A stretch of DNA of 64,000 nucleotides from Pelagibacterales bacterium SAG-MED15 (GTDB taxonomy: Bacteria > Pseudomonadota > Alphaproteobacteria > Pelagibacterales > Pelagibacteraceae): NCBI GenBank assembly GCA_014654065.1, contig JACWDM010000001.1:124001-188000 (forward strand), written 5' to 3'. Each line of letters opens with the position of its first letter. Within the stretch, counting starts at the first letter, position 1. Under the pieces are notes generated by a model, which ran no database searches, was not told the DNA's origin, and saw only the letters and a program-made list of their open reading frames with translations. Position numbers and translations under genes: made by a program. Shown piece after piece: positions 1 through 8,634 of this stretch.

Positions 1-74
1 TTTCAGGACCCTTTGGATTAAGAAAAGGCCTCAGATCTGAATACGGTATAGATTTTAAAACTAAGATTAAATAA
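1..74 (+). CDS. C-terminal fragment of a CDS entering from the left edge
   Basis: One plus-strand frame is open from the window edge to a TAA at 72-74, and the other two forward frames stop early. The visible tail reads SGPFGLRKGLRSEYGIDF followed by five basic or polar residues. It is too short to assign a family. It converges with the minus-strand gene ending at 67 and the two stop regions overlap by 8 bases, a compact arrangement seen elsewhere in this window, which supports it being a real gene end. Confidence 0.5.
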   Translation, partial: SGPFGLRKGLRSEYGIDFKTKIK

Positions 75-528
75 AGGGATTGTAAGCCCATTGTAGTATA
101 GCTTGACGCTGTCTTCTTCTACACCCAAGGTCTCCTTTTTCACAATTTTTTTCTATTGCAGTTACATGTCTTCTAAAATTCTTCCACCTTTTTATTTGAA
201 TTTCATCTATATGAGCAATTCTTCTTCCATTATAAAATCTACAATACCACTGAAACCATCCCAAAGGATCTTCCTTGAAAATCCAACCTTTTTCAATCCA
301 GTGCTCTCTTGAAAGACCAGCTTTAGTTCTAAAACGATTAACGTTTACATCAAAGGATTTACTTATTTTTGCATTTTCAAACCAAGATTTTGGAAACTCT
401 TTAATATTTGTTCCAAAATAAGATCCTCCAAACACACCGAGCTCTAACATTTTCTTTGGAGATAATTGAGGTTTAAAAATTTTATAAAAATCTAAATTTT
501 GGTTAATTTTCTTTATAATCTTCTTCAT
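67..528 (-). CDS. Conserved hypothetical protein with a WYCRFYNGRR motif
   Basis: A 153-residue soluble basic protein of unknown function. The central segment WFQWYCRFYNGRR (about residues 91-103) is followed by Asp108, QIKRW (111-115), a conserved-looking His, Cys129 and Cys136, then an Arg/Gln-rich helix. This aromatic, Cys and Arg pattern is one I associate with a widely distributed uncharacterised family, but no biochemical role can be read from it. Its start overlaps the end of the upstream ammonia-lyase gene by 4 bases, so it is probably the last gene of the operon that starts with the glutamine-synthetase-like gene at 2999. Membership of an amine or nitrogen operon is the only functional clue. 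Confidence 0.7.
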   Translation of the reverse strand: MKKIIKKINQNLDFYKIFKPQLSPKKMLELGVFGGSYFGTNIKEFPKSWFENAKISKSFDVNVNRFRTKAGLSREHWIEKGWIFKEDPLGWFQWYCRFYNGRRIAHIDEIQIKRWKNFRRHVTAIEKNCEKGDLGCRRRQRQAILQWAYNPFI

Positions 529-1667
529 TTTGAAAGCTGGTTTGAACCTTTTGATAGTAAATTCATATATAGTTCCTCATCAGCATCTCCCTCACATCCA
601 ATAATTAAAATGTTTGATTTTTCATTAATTTCTAATTTTTTTTTCACAACATTGTTTTCACAAGTAGAAATTAAACTAATAATTCCAGGTGTAGAACATT
701 CACCACCAATTATTATTTCGTTACAAAAATATTTATTATTTAGCATAGCTACAGTTTTAGCAACATTATCATCAGGAACGCTTGTACAACAATTTACTGA
801 TTCTTTTAAAATTTTCCATGGGACCAATGATACTTCGCCACAAGACATTCCACCCATTATACTTTCTTTTTTTATATCAACTTTTTGTAAAGTTCCTTTA
901 TCAATACTTTTAAGGACACAATCTGCGTTTTCAGGTTCAACAATTATTATTTTAGGTATTCTTTTAAAATATTTAGCTATACCTGCAATCGCACCAGAAG
1001 CCATACCACCAACACCTGCTTGTAAAAAAACATGTGTAATGTATTGATCGGTTTGGGTTGAAATTTCTTTAATCATCATAGAATAACCTGCCATTGTCAA
1101 TTTAGGTACAGTTTCATAATTTTCCCAAGCGACATCTTGAACAATCTTCCATCCGTTAGCTTTTGACTCATTGATACATGCTTCTAAAGATTTCTCATAA
1201 TTTCCTTTTACTCTAATAACATCAGCATCTAATTTTCTCATTTCAACTGCTCTAGCCTCACTAACGTATTCACTAATAAAAATTTTGCAATTTAGACCCA
1301 GTCGTTGTGATCCCCAAGCAACCGACCTCCCATGATTGCCTGCTGTAGCAGTAGAAATAGTAATATCTTTATTTCCTTTAGTAACTTTTTCAACAGCATA
1401 TGCTCCACCTAAAGCCTTAAACGACTTAAGATGAAATCTTTGTGACTCATCTTTATAAAAAATGTTTTTTAATTTGAGTGTCTTTGATAATTTTTCAAAA
1501 TTTAAAAGTGGAGTAGGTTTATAATTTTCCCAGCCTGAAATAACTTTATTAGCATCGTCTATAGTTTCTTCACCACATACATCTAATATTTTTTGTCTAT
1601 TAAAATTATAATTTTTATTAAAAATATAATCAGATAATTTCCAATTAAAAACCTCAGAGCTGCTCAT
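525..1667 (-). CDS. dpaL: Diaminopropionate ammonia-lyase family PLP enzyme
   Basis: A 380-residue fold-type II PLP enzyme. The PLP lysine sits in SFKALGG (Lys84), followed by a substrate loop with TATAGNHG and a glycine-rich phosphate loop (AGVGGMASG). The arrangement and length match the diaminopropionate ammonia-lyase family (E. coli YgeX/DpaL), which cleaves 2,3-diaminopropionate to pyruvate and two ammonia. Related lyases act on other amino acids, so the substrate is uncertain. It starts 6 bases after the glutamine-synthetase-like gene and overlaps the next gene by 4 bases, so the three are probably cotranscribed. Release of ammonia beside a ligase and an ammonium transporter fits nitrogen scavenging. 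Confidence 0.75.
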   Translation of the reverse strand: MSSSEVFNWKLSDYIFNKNYNFNRQKILDVCGEETIDDANKVISGWENYKPTPLLNFEKLSKTLKLKNIFYKDESQRFHLKSFKALGGAYAVEKVTKGNKDITISTATAGNHGRSVAWGSQRLGLNCKIFISEYVSEARAVEMRKLDADVIRVKGNYEKSLEACINESKANGWKIVQDVAWENYETVPKLTMAGYSMMIKEISTQTDQYITHVFLQAGVGGMASGAIAGIAKYFKRIPKIIIVEPENADCVLKSIDKGTLQKVDIKKESIMGGMSCGEVSLVPWKILKESVNCCTSVPDDNVAKTVAMLNNKYFCNEIIIGGECSTPGIISLISTCENNVVKKKLEINEKSNILIIGCEGDADEELYMNLLSKGSNQLSK

Positions 1668-1673
1668 ATTTTC

Positions 1674-2999
1674 TTAGCAATCCAAGGTATTTTGTTTTTC
1701 CCAGTTTGTTACTGAGCTTTTCTTATCAAAAATTTCTTCTTTGTGAAAATTTGATAATTCCTCTTTTTTAAGCTTAATATAACTATCTATTGTGTGGTCT
1801 CCAAAAGCATCTCTTAAAACTTTATTATCATTTAGCATATCTAAAGATTCTTCTAAATCATCAGGTAATCTTGGTAAGTTTGGATAGTTTTTATAATCTG
1901 TATACATATTACAACTTAATGGTTCTCCTGGATCCAATTTTAAATTTAAACCATACAATCCGGATGCTATAACACCAGCTTGTAACAAATATGGATTAGC
2001 AGAGCCGTCCATTAATCTTAATTCGAATCTGCCAGGATCAGGTATTCTGATCATATGAGTTCTATTATTACCAGAATACGAAATACTTGATGGAGACCAA
2101 GATGCACCGGATTTTGTAGGTGGAGCATTAATTCTTCTGTAACTATTAACTGTTGGATTGAATAATGAGGATAGTGACTCAGCATTTTTCATTACACCCG
2201 CTAAAAAATTATAGGCAATTTTGCTTAAACCATATCTATCTCCGTTATCTAGAAATTTATTTATTTTACCATCCCACAATGAAATATGAGCATGACAACC
2301 GTTACCTGTTAGATTTTCAAATGGTTTAGGCATAAATGTTGCTCTTAAACCATGTTTTTCAGCTAAAGACTTAACCATAAATTTAAAAAATACATGTCTA
2401 TCAGCTGTAACCAGGCAATCTGAATAATCCCAGTTCATTTCAAATTGGCCGTTCGCATCTTCATGATCATTTTGATAAGGATTCCAACCTAATTCAATCA
2501 TGCTATCGCAAATTTCTTTTATTAATTCGTACCTTCTCATTAAAGCTGATTGATCATAACAAGGTTTTGATTGAATATCTCGTTTATCAGCTATTGTCGA
2601 ACCGTCTTCAGAAATTAAAAAGTATTCACATTCAACACCTGATTTCATTACCAAGTTTTTTCTAGATAGCTCTTTGATTTGTTTTTTCAACATTACTCTA
2701 GGAGATGCATCAACAAGCTTACCATTCATCCATAAATCAGAAGCTAACCAACCAACTTCCTTATTCCAAGGAAGCTGAATTAAACTATCTGGATCTGGAA
2801 TGGCAAACATATCAGCATCTGCAGGAGTCATATCTAACCATGTTGCAAAACCTGCAAAACCTGCTCCATTTTTTTGCATGTCAGAAATAGCCCTTGCTGG
2901 TACAAGTTTAGATCTAAGTACCCCAAACAAGTCTACAAAACTTATTAAAAAATATTTTATTTTTTTACTTTTAGCTATCTGAGATAAATTTTTTGACAT
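1674..2999 (-). CDS. gmaS: GlnT/GMAS-type glutamine synthetase family ligase, probable gamma-glutamylmethylamide synthetase
   Basis: A 441-residue ATP-dependent glutamate-amine ligase of the glutamine synthetase superfamily. Visible landmarks are GAGFAG near residue 45, HEDANGQFE near 179-187 (catalytic metal-binding segment), MPKPF, GNGCHAH near 232, PTVNSYRR and SGNNRTHM near 309. The length and the HEDANGQFE and GNNRTH segments are what I recall from methylotroph gamma-glutamylmethylamide synthetase (GmaS) and rhizobial GlnT, both smaller than classical GlnA (about 470 residues). GmaS joins methylamine to glutamate. It begins an apparent operon with the dpaL homologue and lies downstream of amt. 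Distinguishing GmaS from a GlnT glutamine synthetase needs phylogeny or an assay; a second family member lies at 8635-10104. Confidence 0.6.
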   Translation of the reverse strand: MSKNLSQIAKSKKIKYFLISFVDLFGVLRSKLVPARAISDMQKNGAGFAGFATWLDMTPADADMFAIPDPDSLIQLPWNKEVGWLASDLWMNGKLVDASPRVMLKKQIKELSRKNLVMKSGVECEYFLISEDGSTIADKRDIQSKPCYDQSALMRRYELIKEICDSMIELGWNPYQNDHEDANGQFEMNWDYSDCLVTADRHVFFKFMVKSLAEKHGLRATFMPKPFENLTGNGCHAHISLWDGKINKFLDNGDRYGLSKIAYNFLAGVMKNAESLSSLFNPTVNSYRRINAPPTKSGASWSPSSISYSGNNRTHMIRIPDPGRFELRLMDGSANPYLLQAGVIASGLYGLNLKLDPGEPLSCNMYTDYKNYPNLPRLPDDLEESLDMLNDNKVLRDAFGDHTIDSYIKLKKEELSNFHKEEIFDKKSSVTNWEKQNTLDC

Positions 3000-3018
3000 A
3001 AATTATGCTATCACAGAT

Positions 3019-3180
3019 TTAAGAAAAAATAGATAAAAAGAAATCCTTATAATAAATTAAATTAATAACAATTATTATTATAACAGCAATTATTGCACCA
3101 TACTTTGCTTTTGGCCAGGCTAACCTTGCCATCTTACTTGGCGTTTTATTAATATTTTCTTGAGGTTGTTTATCTTCCAT
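3019..3180 (-). CDS. Small single-span membrane protein (53 residues)
   Basis: An ATG at 3180 opens a 53-codon frame ending at a TAA at 3019-3021. The protein has a polar N-terminus rich in Gln, Asn and Lys (about 20 residues), then one hydrophobic helix rich in Ile and Val (about residues 28-43), then a short tail. It lies on the same strand between the Amt-associated small protein and the glutamine-synthetase-like gene, 19 bases upstream of the latter. No ribosome binding site is evident: the U tract of the upstream terminator runs almost into its start. It may be translated from a leaderless or internally initiated transcript, or it may not be expressed. Function unknown. Confidence 0.5.
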   Translation of the reverse strand: MEDKQPQENINKTPSKMARLAWPKAKYGAIIAVIIIIVINLIYYKDFFLSIFS

Positions 3181-3214
3181 TTTTAAAAAAAGGGCGCATA
3201 AAGATTATGCGCCC
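3181..3214 (-). terminator. Rho-independent terminator after the amt unit
   Basis: A perfect 10-base inverted repeat (GGGCGCATAA, 3-base loop, TTATGCGCCC) at 3192-3214 is followed on the minus strand by seven T residues. It lies 13 bases beyond the stop of the 73-residue gene and immediately before the start of the 53-residue gene. Confidence 0.85.
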
Positions 3215-3227
3215 TTAATTCTTTTAA

Positions 3228-3449
3228 TTACCCATCGGTAATATTGCTTTTCCAATCATTCGGACCACGTCTTTGTCTAGCAAGTTTTGCAAGCTTTTCA
3301 CTTTCTTGCTTTGCTGTTATAACGTGCCATCCTATCCAAATGATAAATCCAAGAATTACTAAAATTCCCTCAGATCCAACACCTGGATAAATTGCTCCCT
3401 GGACTTCAGAGGCACTTAAATGATCTATCCAGTTAGTTACTGTTGCCAT
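3228..3449 (-). CDS. Small membrane protein downstream of amt (73 residues)
   Basis: A 73-residue protein with an N-terminal polar region, one hydrophobic segment (about residues 29-46, ILVILGFIIWIGWHVI) and a basic C-terminal tail. A purine-rich ribosome binding site (AGGAGG) precedes its ATG. It follows the ammonium transporter gene by 12 bases and is followed by a strong terminator, so it is almost certainly cotranscribed with amt. I do not recognise a family. A role as a small accessory or regulator of Amt is inference from position only. Confidence 0.7.
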   Translation of the reverse strand: MATVTNWIDHLSASEVQGAIYPGVGSEGILVILGFIIWIGWHVITAKQESEKLAKLARQRRGPNDWKSNITDG

Positions 3450-3461
3450 AAATTATCCTCC

Positions 3462-4862
3462 TTACCTGGTTGCAGAGGCCACAGATTTTTCGTCATCTTT
3501 TGCTGCCTCCATTATTTCATAGTCTAGTCCTGCGATCTCAGCTTCTCTTGGAATTCTAAGTTTACCCATTCCATGAAGAATTTTAGCTATTATATATCCT
3601 GGTATCATTCCTAGAACAAAGAACATTATTATTGCTCCAATGAACATTCCCAAAGGATTTATAGACGCATAAGTAGCTCCGTCCCACATAGCTCCAACAC
3701 TGTATCCAGATGAAGGATAACCATTTAAAACAAATCCACAAATTACTAGTCCTACAAAACCAGCATAACCATGAACCGCCACAGCACCAACTGCATCATC
3801 AATTTTGAACTTTCGTTCAACCCAGTAATGCATTTTGTATGCGATAACTACACCGATCATACCGATAATCATTGATTGTATTGGGTGGTACAAGTCATTA
3901 CCTGCAGACGCACAAATTATTCCTGCTAGTCCAGATGAATATGTCCAAAAAGGATCACCTTTTGAAATCACATATCCGGCTAGTAGTCCTCCAGAAAGCG
4001 ACATTAAGAAGTTAAAAGTAATACCACTCAATGTTGTTGGAGTTACATAAATGTTTGTTGCGGTAAAGTATGTTACACCTTCCATTCCGTATTCAGGCCC
4101 TAAATTGAATATAGGTATATTACATGCTGCGTAAAATCCCCAAAAACCTGTGTAAATTAGAAATAATCCAATTACAACTAGCCAAGGATTCCTTGGACCA
4201 ATATTTCTTGGTTCTCCACTTGATGTAAATTTACCTATCCTTGGTCCCAAAACAGCTAAAATACCAAGAGCAAATCCACCTGCAATAGCATGAATTACTC
4301 CAGATGCATAAGCATCATGGTACCCTAAAAGTTTTAGCATCCAACCGTCAAAGTGCCAGCCCCATGCAGCATCTATAGTCCAAAAAACTGAACCAATTGC
4401 AATTGCCAAAATACCGAAAGCAAAAGTAGTTATTCTTTCAATTACGGCTCCTGAAACAATTGAAGCTGCTGTCCATGAGAATAAAAGAAACGCTGCCCAG
4501 AATACTCCACTTATGTGATCACCTAAATTGACAGCCATAAGTTGGCTTGTAGCAACATAGTATTTAGCACTAAACGCTGAGTCATCTGTTATTAATGCAT
4601 CGCTTCCATTCATTATTGATGGTGCAAGTCCGGGTCCTGTTGGAAAAGCCCAATATATCCACCATCCAAATAAAAACCACGTAACTGTTACCAGTGGTAT
4701 CAGTATAGTATTTTTCATTAATGTATGTTGATGATGTTTGTATCGAGAAGCTCCAACTTCATACATACAGAATCCAACGTGTATTAAAAACATTAGTACT
4801 ACTGTTATCCAGTAATAGAACTCTGTAAATATAGTCGTCAATGCACCTAGTTCGTCAGTCAT
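3462..4862 (-). CDS. amt: Ammonium transporter
   Basis: A 466-residue polytopic inner-membrane protein of the Amt/Rh family. It has about 11 hydrophobic helices with an exterior N-terminal region. The pore histidine region is visible as ASGVIHAIAGG (near residue 190) and the second as VHGYAGFVG (near residue 357), matching the twin-histidine pattern of Amt proteins. It moves ammonium or ammonia into the cell. A strong Shine-Dalgarno (GGAGG) precedes the ATG and a perfect 16-base palindrome lies directly upstream of that. It is flanked by amine ligases and ammonia-producing or ammonia-handling enzymes, so it may also recapture ammonia from methylamine breakdown. No PII-type glnK gene is next to it, unlike many bacterial amt loci. 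Confidence 0.93.
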   Translation of the reverse strand: MTDELGALTTIFTEFYYWITVVLMFLIHVGFCMYEVGASRYKHHQHTLMKNTILIPLVTVTWFLFGWWIYWAFPTGPGLAPSIMNGSDALITDDSAFSAKYYVATSQLMAVNLGDHISGVFWAAFLLFSWTAASIVSGAVIERITTFAFGILAIAIGSVFWTIDAAWGWHFDGWMLKLLGYHDAYASGVIHAIAGGFALGILAVLGPRIGKFTSSGEPRNIGPRNPWLVVIGLFLIYTGFWGFYAACNIPIFNLGPEYGMEGVTYFTATNIYVTPTTLSGITFNFLMSLSGGLLAGYVISKGDPFWTYSSGLAGIICASAGNDLYHPIQSMIIGMIGVVIAYKMHYWVERKFKIDDAVGAVAVHGYAGFVGLVICGFVLNGYPSSGYSVGAMWDGATYASINPLGMFIGAIIMFFVLGMIPGYIIAKILHGMGKLRIPREAEIAGLDYEIMEAAKDDEKSVASATR

Positions 4863-4868
4863 ATCAAA

Positions 4869-4889
4869 CCTCCATTTGTTTAAACAAAT
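4869..4889 (-). promoter_or_regulatory. amt ribosome binding site abutting a 16-base palindrome
   Basis: On the minus strand a GGAGG (4869-4873) is directly preceded by the perfect palindrome ATTTGTTTAAACAAAT (4874-4889), 12-27 bases upstream of the amt start. It could be an operator or a small hairpin affecting ribosome access. It does not match the NtrC consensus I know. The rest of the 137-base gap to the next gene shows no clear hairpin or promoter. Confidence 0.4.
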
Positions 4890-4999
4890 TATTATTATCT
4901 TAATTTATGAGATAGTTTGTTCAATACTTAAAAACCTAAGATGAGCGTAAACTTTCATATATAAAACAACCTGCGGTAGATGGAATTTTTATAGATTAT

Positions 5000-5410
5000 T
5001 TAAAATTTTCTATATGCTTTTTTAAGATCAACAAGCGGATGATTAGGTGACATTTGAAATTTAACTAATAGTTCTCTTGCTATCATATCCCTATCTTGCT
5101 GATTGTTTGGAAGTTTAATTTTTTTTGGAATTGTAACCCATCCATTTGCATTTCTATCAAACACAGCAGGCCTGTCTTCTTCATAGCCCATGTGAACATC
5201 TTCAAGCCAATTTAAATCATCCCAACCCATTGCTTCGATATATTTTTTAAGGAAAGGCGTTAATCTCGAATAATCAGGTAAAAGATTTACGTCATATCTG
5301 TAACCAATTGTTTGGCCAATCATTTTTTCTCTAGCTGTTTCCTTCTTTTTTCCAAGCTGGCCTTTAACTTCCTTAATTTTACCTTTTTTGTTTCCCTTTT
5401 TTTTTGCCAT
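5000..5410 (-). CDS. Conserved hypothetical protein following the glxBCD genes
   Basis: A 136-residue protein with a very Lys-rich N-terminus (about residues 1-30, predicted disordered) and a mixed C-terminal part containing the segments YDVNLLPDYSRLTPF, GWDDLNWLED and NGWVTIPKKIKLP. It starts 9 bases after the glutamate-synthase-like subunit glxD and is probably the last gene of that operon. I do not recognise a domain. The basic N-terminus resembles that of the adjacent GlxD protein, which also begins with a run of Lys and Arg. A structural or assembly partner of the split glutamate synthase is possible but unproven. Confidence 0.65.
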   Translation of the reverse strand: MAKKKGNKKGKIKEVKGQLGKKKETAREKMIGQTIGYRYDVNLLPDYSRLTPFLKKYIEAMGWDDLNWLEDVHMGYEEDRPAVFDRNANGWVTIPKKIKLPNNQQDRDMIARELLVKFQMSPNHPLVDLKKAYRKF

Positions 5411-5419
5411 AACTATTTT

Positions 5420-6823
5420 TTAAATTTTATGAAAGTCGTCTACACCCACTGTATGATTAGTGCCCGATAACGGAACTTTTGCTAATGCAGAAGCCTCCAT
5501 TGTAAGTGCAGCCATATCTTCTGGTTCTAAAGAATGAATATTTGTTTTACCACAAGCTCTAGCTAAAAGTTGAGCTTCTAAAGTCATAGTATGTAAATAA
5601 TTGTAAACTCTTAGTGCAGCTTCATCTGGGTTTAATCTTTTTCTAAGCTTTGGATCTTGAGTCGCTACTCCAACAGGACAACGACCTGTATGACAGTGAT
5701 AACAATGACCTGCTGGTACTCCCATTTCTTTTTCAAAATTAGACTCTGGGATTTCTTTATTACAGTTAAGTGCAATCATAGCACCAGTACCAATAGCTAT
5801 CGCATCAGCTCCTAGCGCAAGTGCCTTTGCCATATCAGCTCCATCTCTAACACCTCCAGCATATATTAAAGTGACTTTTCCAGTTTTTCCAACATCATCA
5901 ATTGCTCTTCTAGCTTCTCTAATTGCAGCAATTCCTGGAATTCCTGTATTTGCTGCTGCTATATGAGGTCCTGCTCCAGTTGAGCCTTCCATCCCATCAA
6001 GATAAATTGAGTCTGGATCACATTTCGCAGCCATACGAACGTCATCATAAACTTTTGCAGCTCCAAGTTTTAATTGTATCGGAACTTTATTCTTAGTTAA
6101 TTCTCTTAGCTCTGCTACTTTTAATGCTAAATCATCTGGACCTAACCAGTCAGGGTGTCTAGCTGGAGATCTTTGATCAATACCAGCTGGTAACGATCTC
6201 ATCTCTGCAACTTGATCTGTTACTTTTTGGCCCATCAAATGACCACCCATACCAACTTTTTGACCTTGGCCTATAAAAACTTCTATCCCATCTGCAAGCT
6301 GTGCATGATGAGGATTAAAACCGTATCTAGATTGAATACATTGATAATACCATTTTTCAGAGTATCTTCTTTCATCAGGTATCATTCCACCTTCACCTGA
6401 ACAAGTTGCACTTCCAGCCATAGTAGCTCCACGTGCTAAAGCAGTTTTTGCTTCGTATGAAAGTGCACCAAAACTCATACCAGTTATATAGACAGGGATA
6501 TCTAACTCAATTGGATTTTCACATCTTGGACCAATTATAGTTTTTGTTTCACATTTCTCCCTGTAACCTTCGATAACAAATCTTGTTAAAGTTCCTGGAA
6601 GAAAAACCAAATCATCAAACGTTGGGATTTTTTTCATTAAGGCCATACCCCTCATTCTGTATCTACCAAGTTGAGCTTTTATATGAATGTCGTCTATTAC
6701 TTCTGGAGTAAAAATAGCATTATAGCCTAAAAGGCTTTTATTCCTTTTTGCAAATTCTGTTTTACCATTACCATTACCATTAGAATTTCCGTTTGATTTT
6801 TTCTTTCTCTTTTTTTTTGCCAT
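5420..6823 (-). CDS. glxD: FMN-binding glutamate synthase-like subunit (GlxD/MgsC)
   Basis: A 467-residue protein matching the FMN/Fe-S central synthase domain of glutamate synthase, without the amidotransferase and GXGXG parts, which are separate genes just upstream. Visible elements are the substrate/FMN barrel motifs (MSFGALS, SGEGGM, KLGAAKVYDDV, DGMEGSTGAGP), a glycine-rich FMN phosphate loop (YAGGVRDGADMAKALALGADA) split here for reference, and a Cys cluster (CYHCHTGRCPVG) typical of the 3Fe-4S site. In methylotrophs the three-gene set mgsABC makes N-methylglutamate from methylamine-derived intermediates. The ordinary rhizobial set is glxBCD. Its start overlaps the stop of glxC by one base. 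The Lys/Gly/Asn-rich first 25 residues are an unusual extension. Confidence 0.82.
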   Translation of the reverse strand: MAKKKRKKKSNGNSNGNGNGKTEFAKRNKSLLGYNAIFTPEVIDDIHIKAQLGRYRMRGMALMKKIPTFDDLVFLPGTLTRFVIEGYREKCETKTIIGPRCENPIELDIPVYITGMSFGALSYEAKTALARGATMAGSATCSGEGGMIPDERRYSEKWYYQCIQSRYGFNPHHAQLADGIEVFIGQGQKVGMGGHLMGQKVTDQVAEMRSLPAGIDQRSPARHPDWLGPDDLALKVAELRELTKNKVPIQLKLGAAKVYDDVRMAAKCDPDSIYLDGMEGSTGAGPHIAAANTGIPGIAAIREARRAIDDVGKTGKVTLIYAGGVRDGADMAKALALGADAIAIGTGAMIALNCNKEIPESNFEKEMGVPAGHCYHCHTGRCPVGVATQDPKLRKRLNPDEAALRVYNYLHTMTLEAQLLARACGKTNIHSLEPEDMAALTMEASALAKVPLSGTNHTVGVDDFHKI

Positions 6824-7677
6824 TATATTGCTCCTTTTTTTTCAGTTGGTTCTAAAGCGTCATAGTTCCATAGTTTTTTTCCTGAAACTACTTTCGTCAT
6901 TTTAGATACATCAAAATTATCCCCAATTTCTGCAACCTTAAGTTTTCTTTTAAGCCAATCTATATCACTTTTTGTCATAGGTGACTCCACCGCATCACTA
7001 CCAAAAGATCCAATTTTTCCACCTATGAATATAGTTCCATCATACATGGAGTCTCCAAGGTTAATTCCAACATCTCCCAAAATTATTATTCTACCTCTTT
7101 GCATCATAAATCCAGTAAAAGCGCCTGCATCCCCACCAATAATTATGGTACCACCTTTTTGGTCAATACCTGTTCTAGCGCCAACACTTCCTTTACAAAT
7201 TAAATCTCCACCTCTAATAGCTGCACCAAAACAAGACCCAGCATTCTTTTCAATTACTACTTTTCCTGCCATCATATTTTCCGCACATGACCATCCAACT
7301 CTTCCATTTATTCTAACTGTTGGTCCATCAATTGAACCAACTCCAAAATATCCAAGACTTCCTTCAAAAATTAAATTAAGTTTATTTAAAACCCCAACTC
7401 CAAGACTATGTTTTCCTTGTGGGTTTTTTATAACAATTGTTCCATAACCTTGACTCATTAATTCATCAATTTTTCTATTTGCTTCTTTACAATCTAAATC
7501 CATAACATCAAGATCTATTCTTTTATTGAAATCAACGTCATAAGTTCCCCAATAAAAAAAATTTTCTGCTTCATCAGGATTAAAAAATTTTTGTTGTGTT
7601 TTACCTGTAAGCTTCTCCGTATGGAGGCCCATTGATTGAGCTTTTGTTTTTTTCTCAGATATTTTTAAATTTGCCAT
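6823..7677 (-). CDS. glxC: GXGXG-domain glutamate synthase-like subunit (GlxC/MgsB)
   Basis: A 284-residue protein corresponding to the C-terminal right-handed beta-helix (GXGXG) domain of glutamate synthase. The repeated short glycine turns are visible (GGDLICKGSVGARTG, GGTIIIGGDAGAFTG, GRIIILGDVGINLG, GTIFIGGKIGSFG). In large glutamate synthase this domain links the amidotransferase and synthase sites. Here it is a separate polypeptide, as in glxC and mgsB. It overlaps the end of glxB by 13 bases and its stop overlaps the start of glxD by one base, so the subunits are translationally coupled and presumably form one complex. Confidence 0.85.
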   Translation of the reverse strand: MANLKISEKKTKAQSMGLHTEKLTGKTQQKFFNPDEAENFFYWGTYDVDFNKRIDLDVMDLDCKEANRKIDELMSQGYGTIVIKNPQGKHSLGVGVLNKLNLIFEGSLGYFGVGSIDGPTVRINGRVGWSCAENMMAGKVVIEKNAGSCFGAAIRGGDLICKGSVGARTGIDQKGGTIIIGGDAGAFTGFMMQRGRIIILGDVGINLGDSMYDGTIFIGGKIGSFGSDAVESPMTKSDIDWLKRKLKVAEIGDNFDVSKMTKVVSGKKLWNYDALEPTEKKGAI

Positions 7678-8609
7678 ACTTTAACCTCCCCATCAAATGG
7701 ATCGTATGTATCTATTTCTTGTGGTAGTAATGATCTAATAGCAATTTCTTCAGATCCCATAGCAACTAAATCGTCAGACTCGTATAATACTAATGGTTTT
7801 GCAGCCATTGTATCCTTAGCCATACCCAAAGAGTCTTTAGTTGCAACAAAGTATGTAAATACACCATCCAAACCACTCAAAGAATCTTTCATGCCCTCTT
7901 CTAAGCTAGCGCCATTTCTCATTTTTTCCGCAAGGTATACTGCTATTAATTCAGAATCGCACTCAGACATAAATCTCATGCCCTTATTCTCTAAAATTCT
8001 TCTATTATTCCAATAGTTAGTTAACTGACCATTATGAACAACAGATACATCGCTAAAAGGATAACCCCAAAAAGGGTGTGCAGATTTAATATCCACACCA
8101 GACTCTGTTGCCATTCTAGCATGACCAATAGCATGTGTGCCAACTACTTTGTCTAAGTTATATCTGTCACAAACAATCTTAGCATTTCCAAGATCTTTAA
8201 TTACCTCTAATGATTTACCCATAGATAAAATTTCTACTCCTGGAATACTTTCAATTTTTTGTGAAAAATCTAACAAATCATCTTTGTTATACTCAATTTC
8301 ATATCTTAGTGAGTAAGGTAGCACTCTTTCTTCTTTAATAATTTTTGCACCCATTTCAGAAAGATAACTTTCGACAATTTTTTTTCTTTTGTCATAAACA
8401 GATACATCCTCAGCAACTGAAGAACTTCCTTCTCCAACATTTTCACCAACTTTAACTCTCATGATAAAATTTTTTCCTTCAGTGTCACCATACAAAGCAT
8501 AACCTGTTGAGTCTTCTCCTCTATGCTTTAAAGCTTGAAGCATTCCCTGAAGTTCATGCCCAACTTTTGATGATTTTCCTCTATGTATTAAACCTGCTAT
8601 TCCGCACAT
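7665..8609 (-). CDS. glxB: Class II glutamine amidotransferase subunit (GlxB/MgsA)
   Basis: A 314-residue protein starting MCGIAGLIHRG, so Cys2 becomes the N-terminal nucleophile of a class II (Ntn) glutamine amidotransferase after Met removal. Other amidotransferase landmarks are HRGEDSTGYALYG, HARMATESGV and VVHNGQLTNYW. A middle insertion of about 80 residues lies between the first two. In glutamate synthase this domain releases ammonia from glutamine. In N-methylglutamate synthase it would act on gamma-glutamylmethylamide and pass on methylamine. It follows the 489-residue ligase by 25 bases and overlaps glxC by 13, forming one operon. Confidence 0.83.
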   Translation of the reverse strand: MCGIAGLIHRGKSSKVGHELQGMLQALKHRGEDSTGYALYGDTEGKNFIMRVKVGENVGEGSSSVAEDVSVYDKRKKIVESYLSEMGAKIIKEERVLPYSLRYEIEYNKDDLLDFSQKIESIPGVEILSMGKSLEVIKDLGNAKIVCDRYNLDKVVGTHAIGHARMATESGVDIKSAHPFWGYPFSDVSVVHNGQLTNYWNNRRILENKGMRFMSECDSELIAVYLAEKMRNGASLEEGMKDSLSGLDGVFTYFVATKDSLGMAKDTMAAKPLVLYESDDLVAMGSEEIAIRSLLPQEIDTYDPFDGEVKVWQI

Positions 8610-8634
8610 ATTTTTTCCTCTATTAATTTAAAGA

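Noticed and set aside
499-1047. A 182-codon plus-strand open frame
   Set aside because: It lies antisense to the well-conserved PLP lyase gene and encodes a Ser/Pro/Ile-rich chain without domain features.
7025-7447. A 140-codon plus-strand open frame rich in Pro and Ile
   Set aside because: It is the complement of the glycine-repeat region of glxC; repeated Gly codons read as Pro on the other strand.
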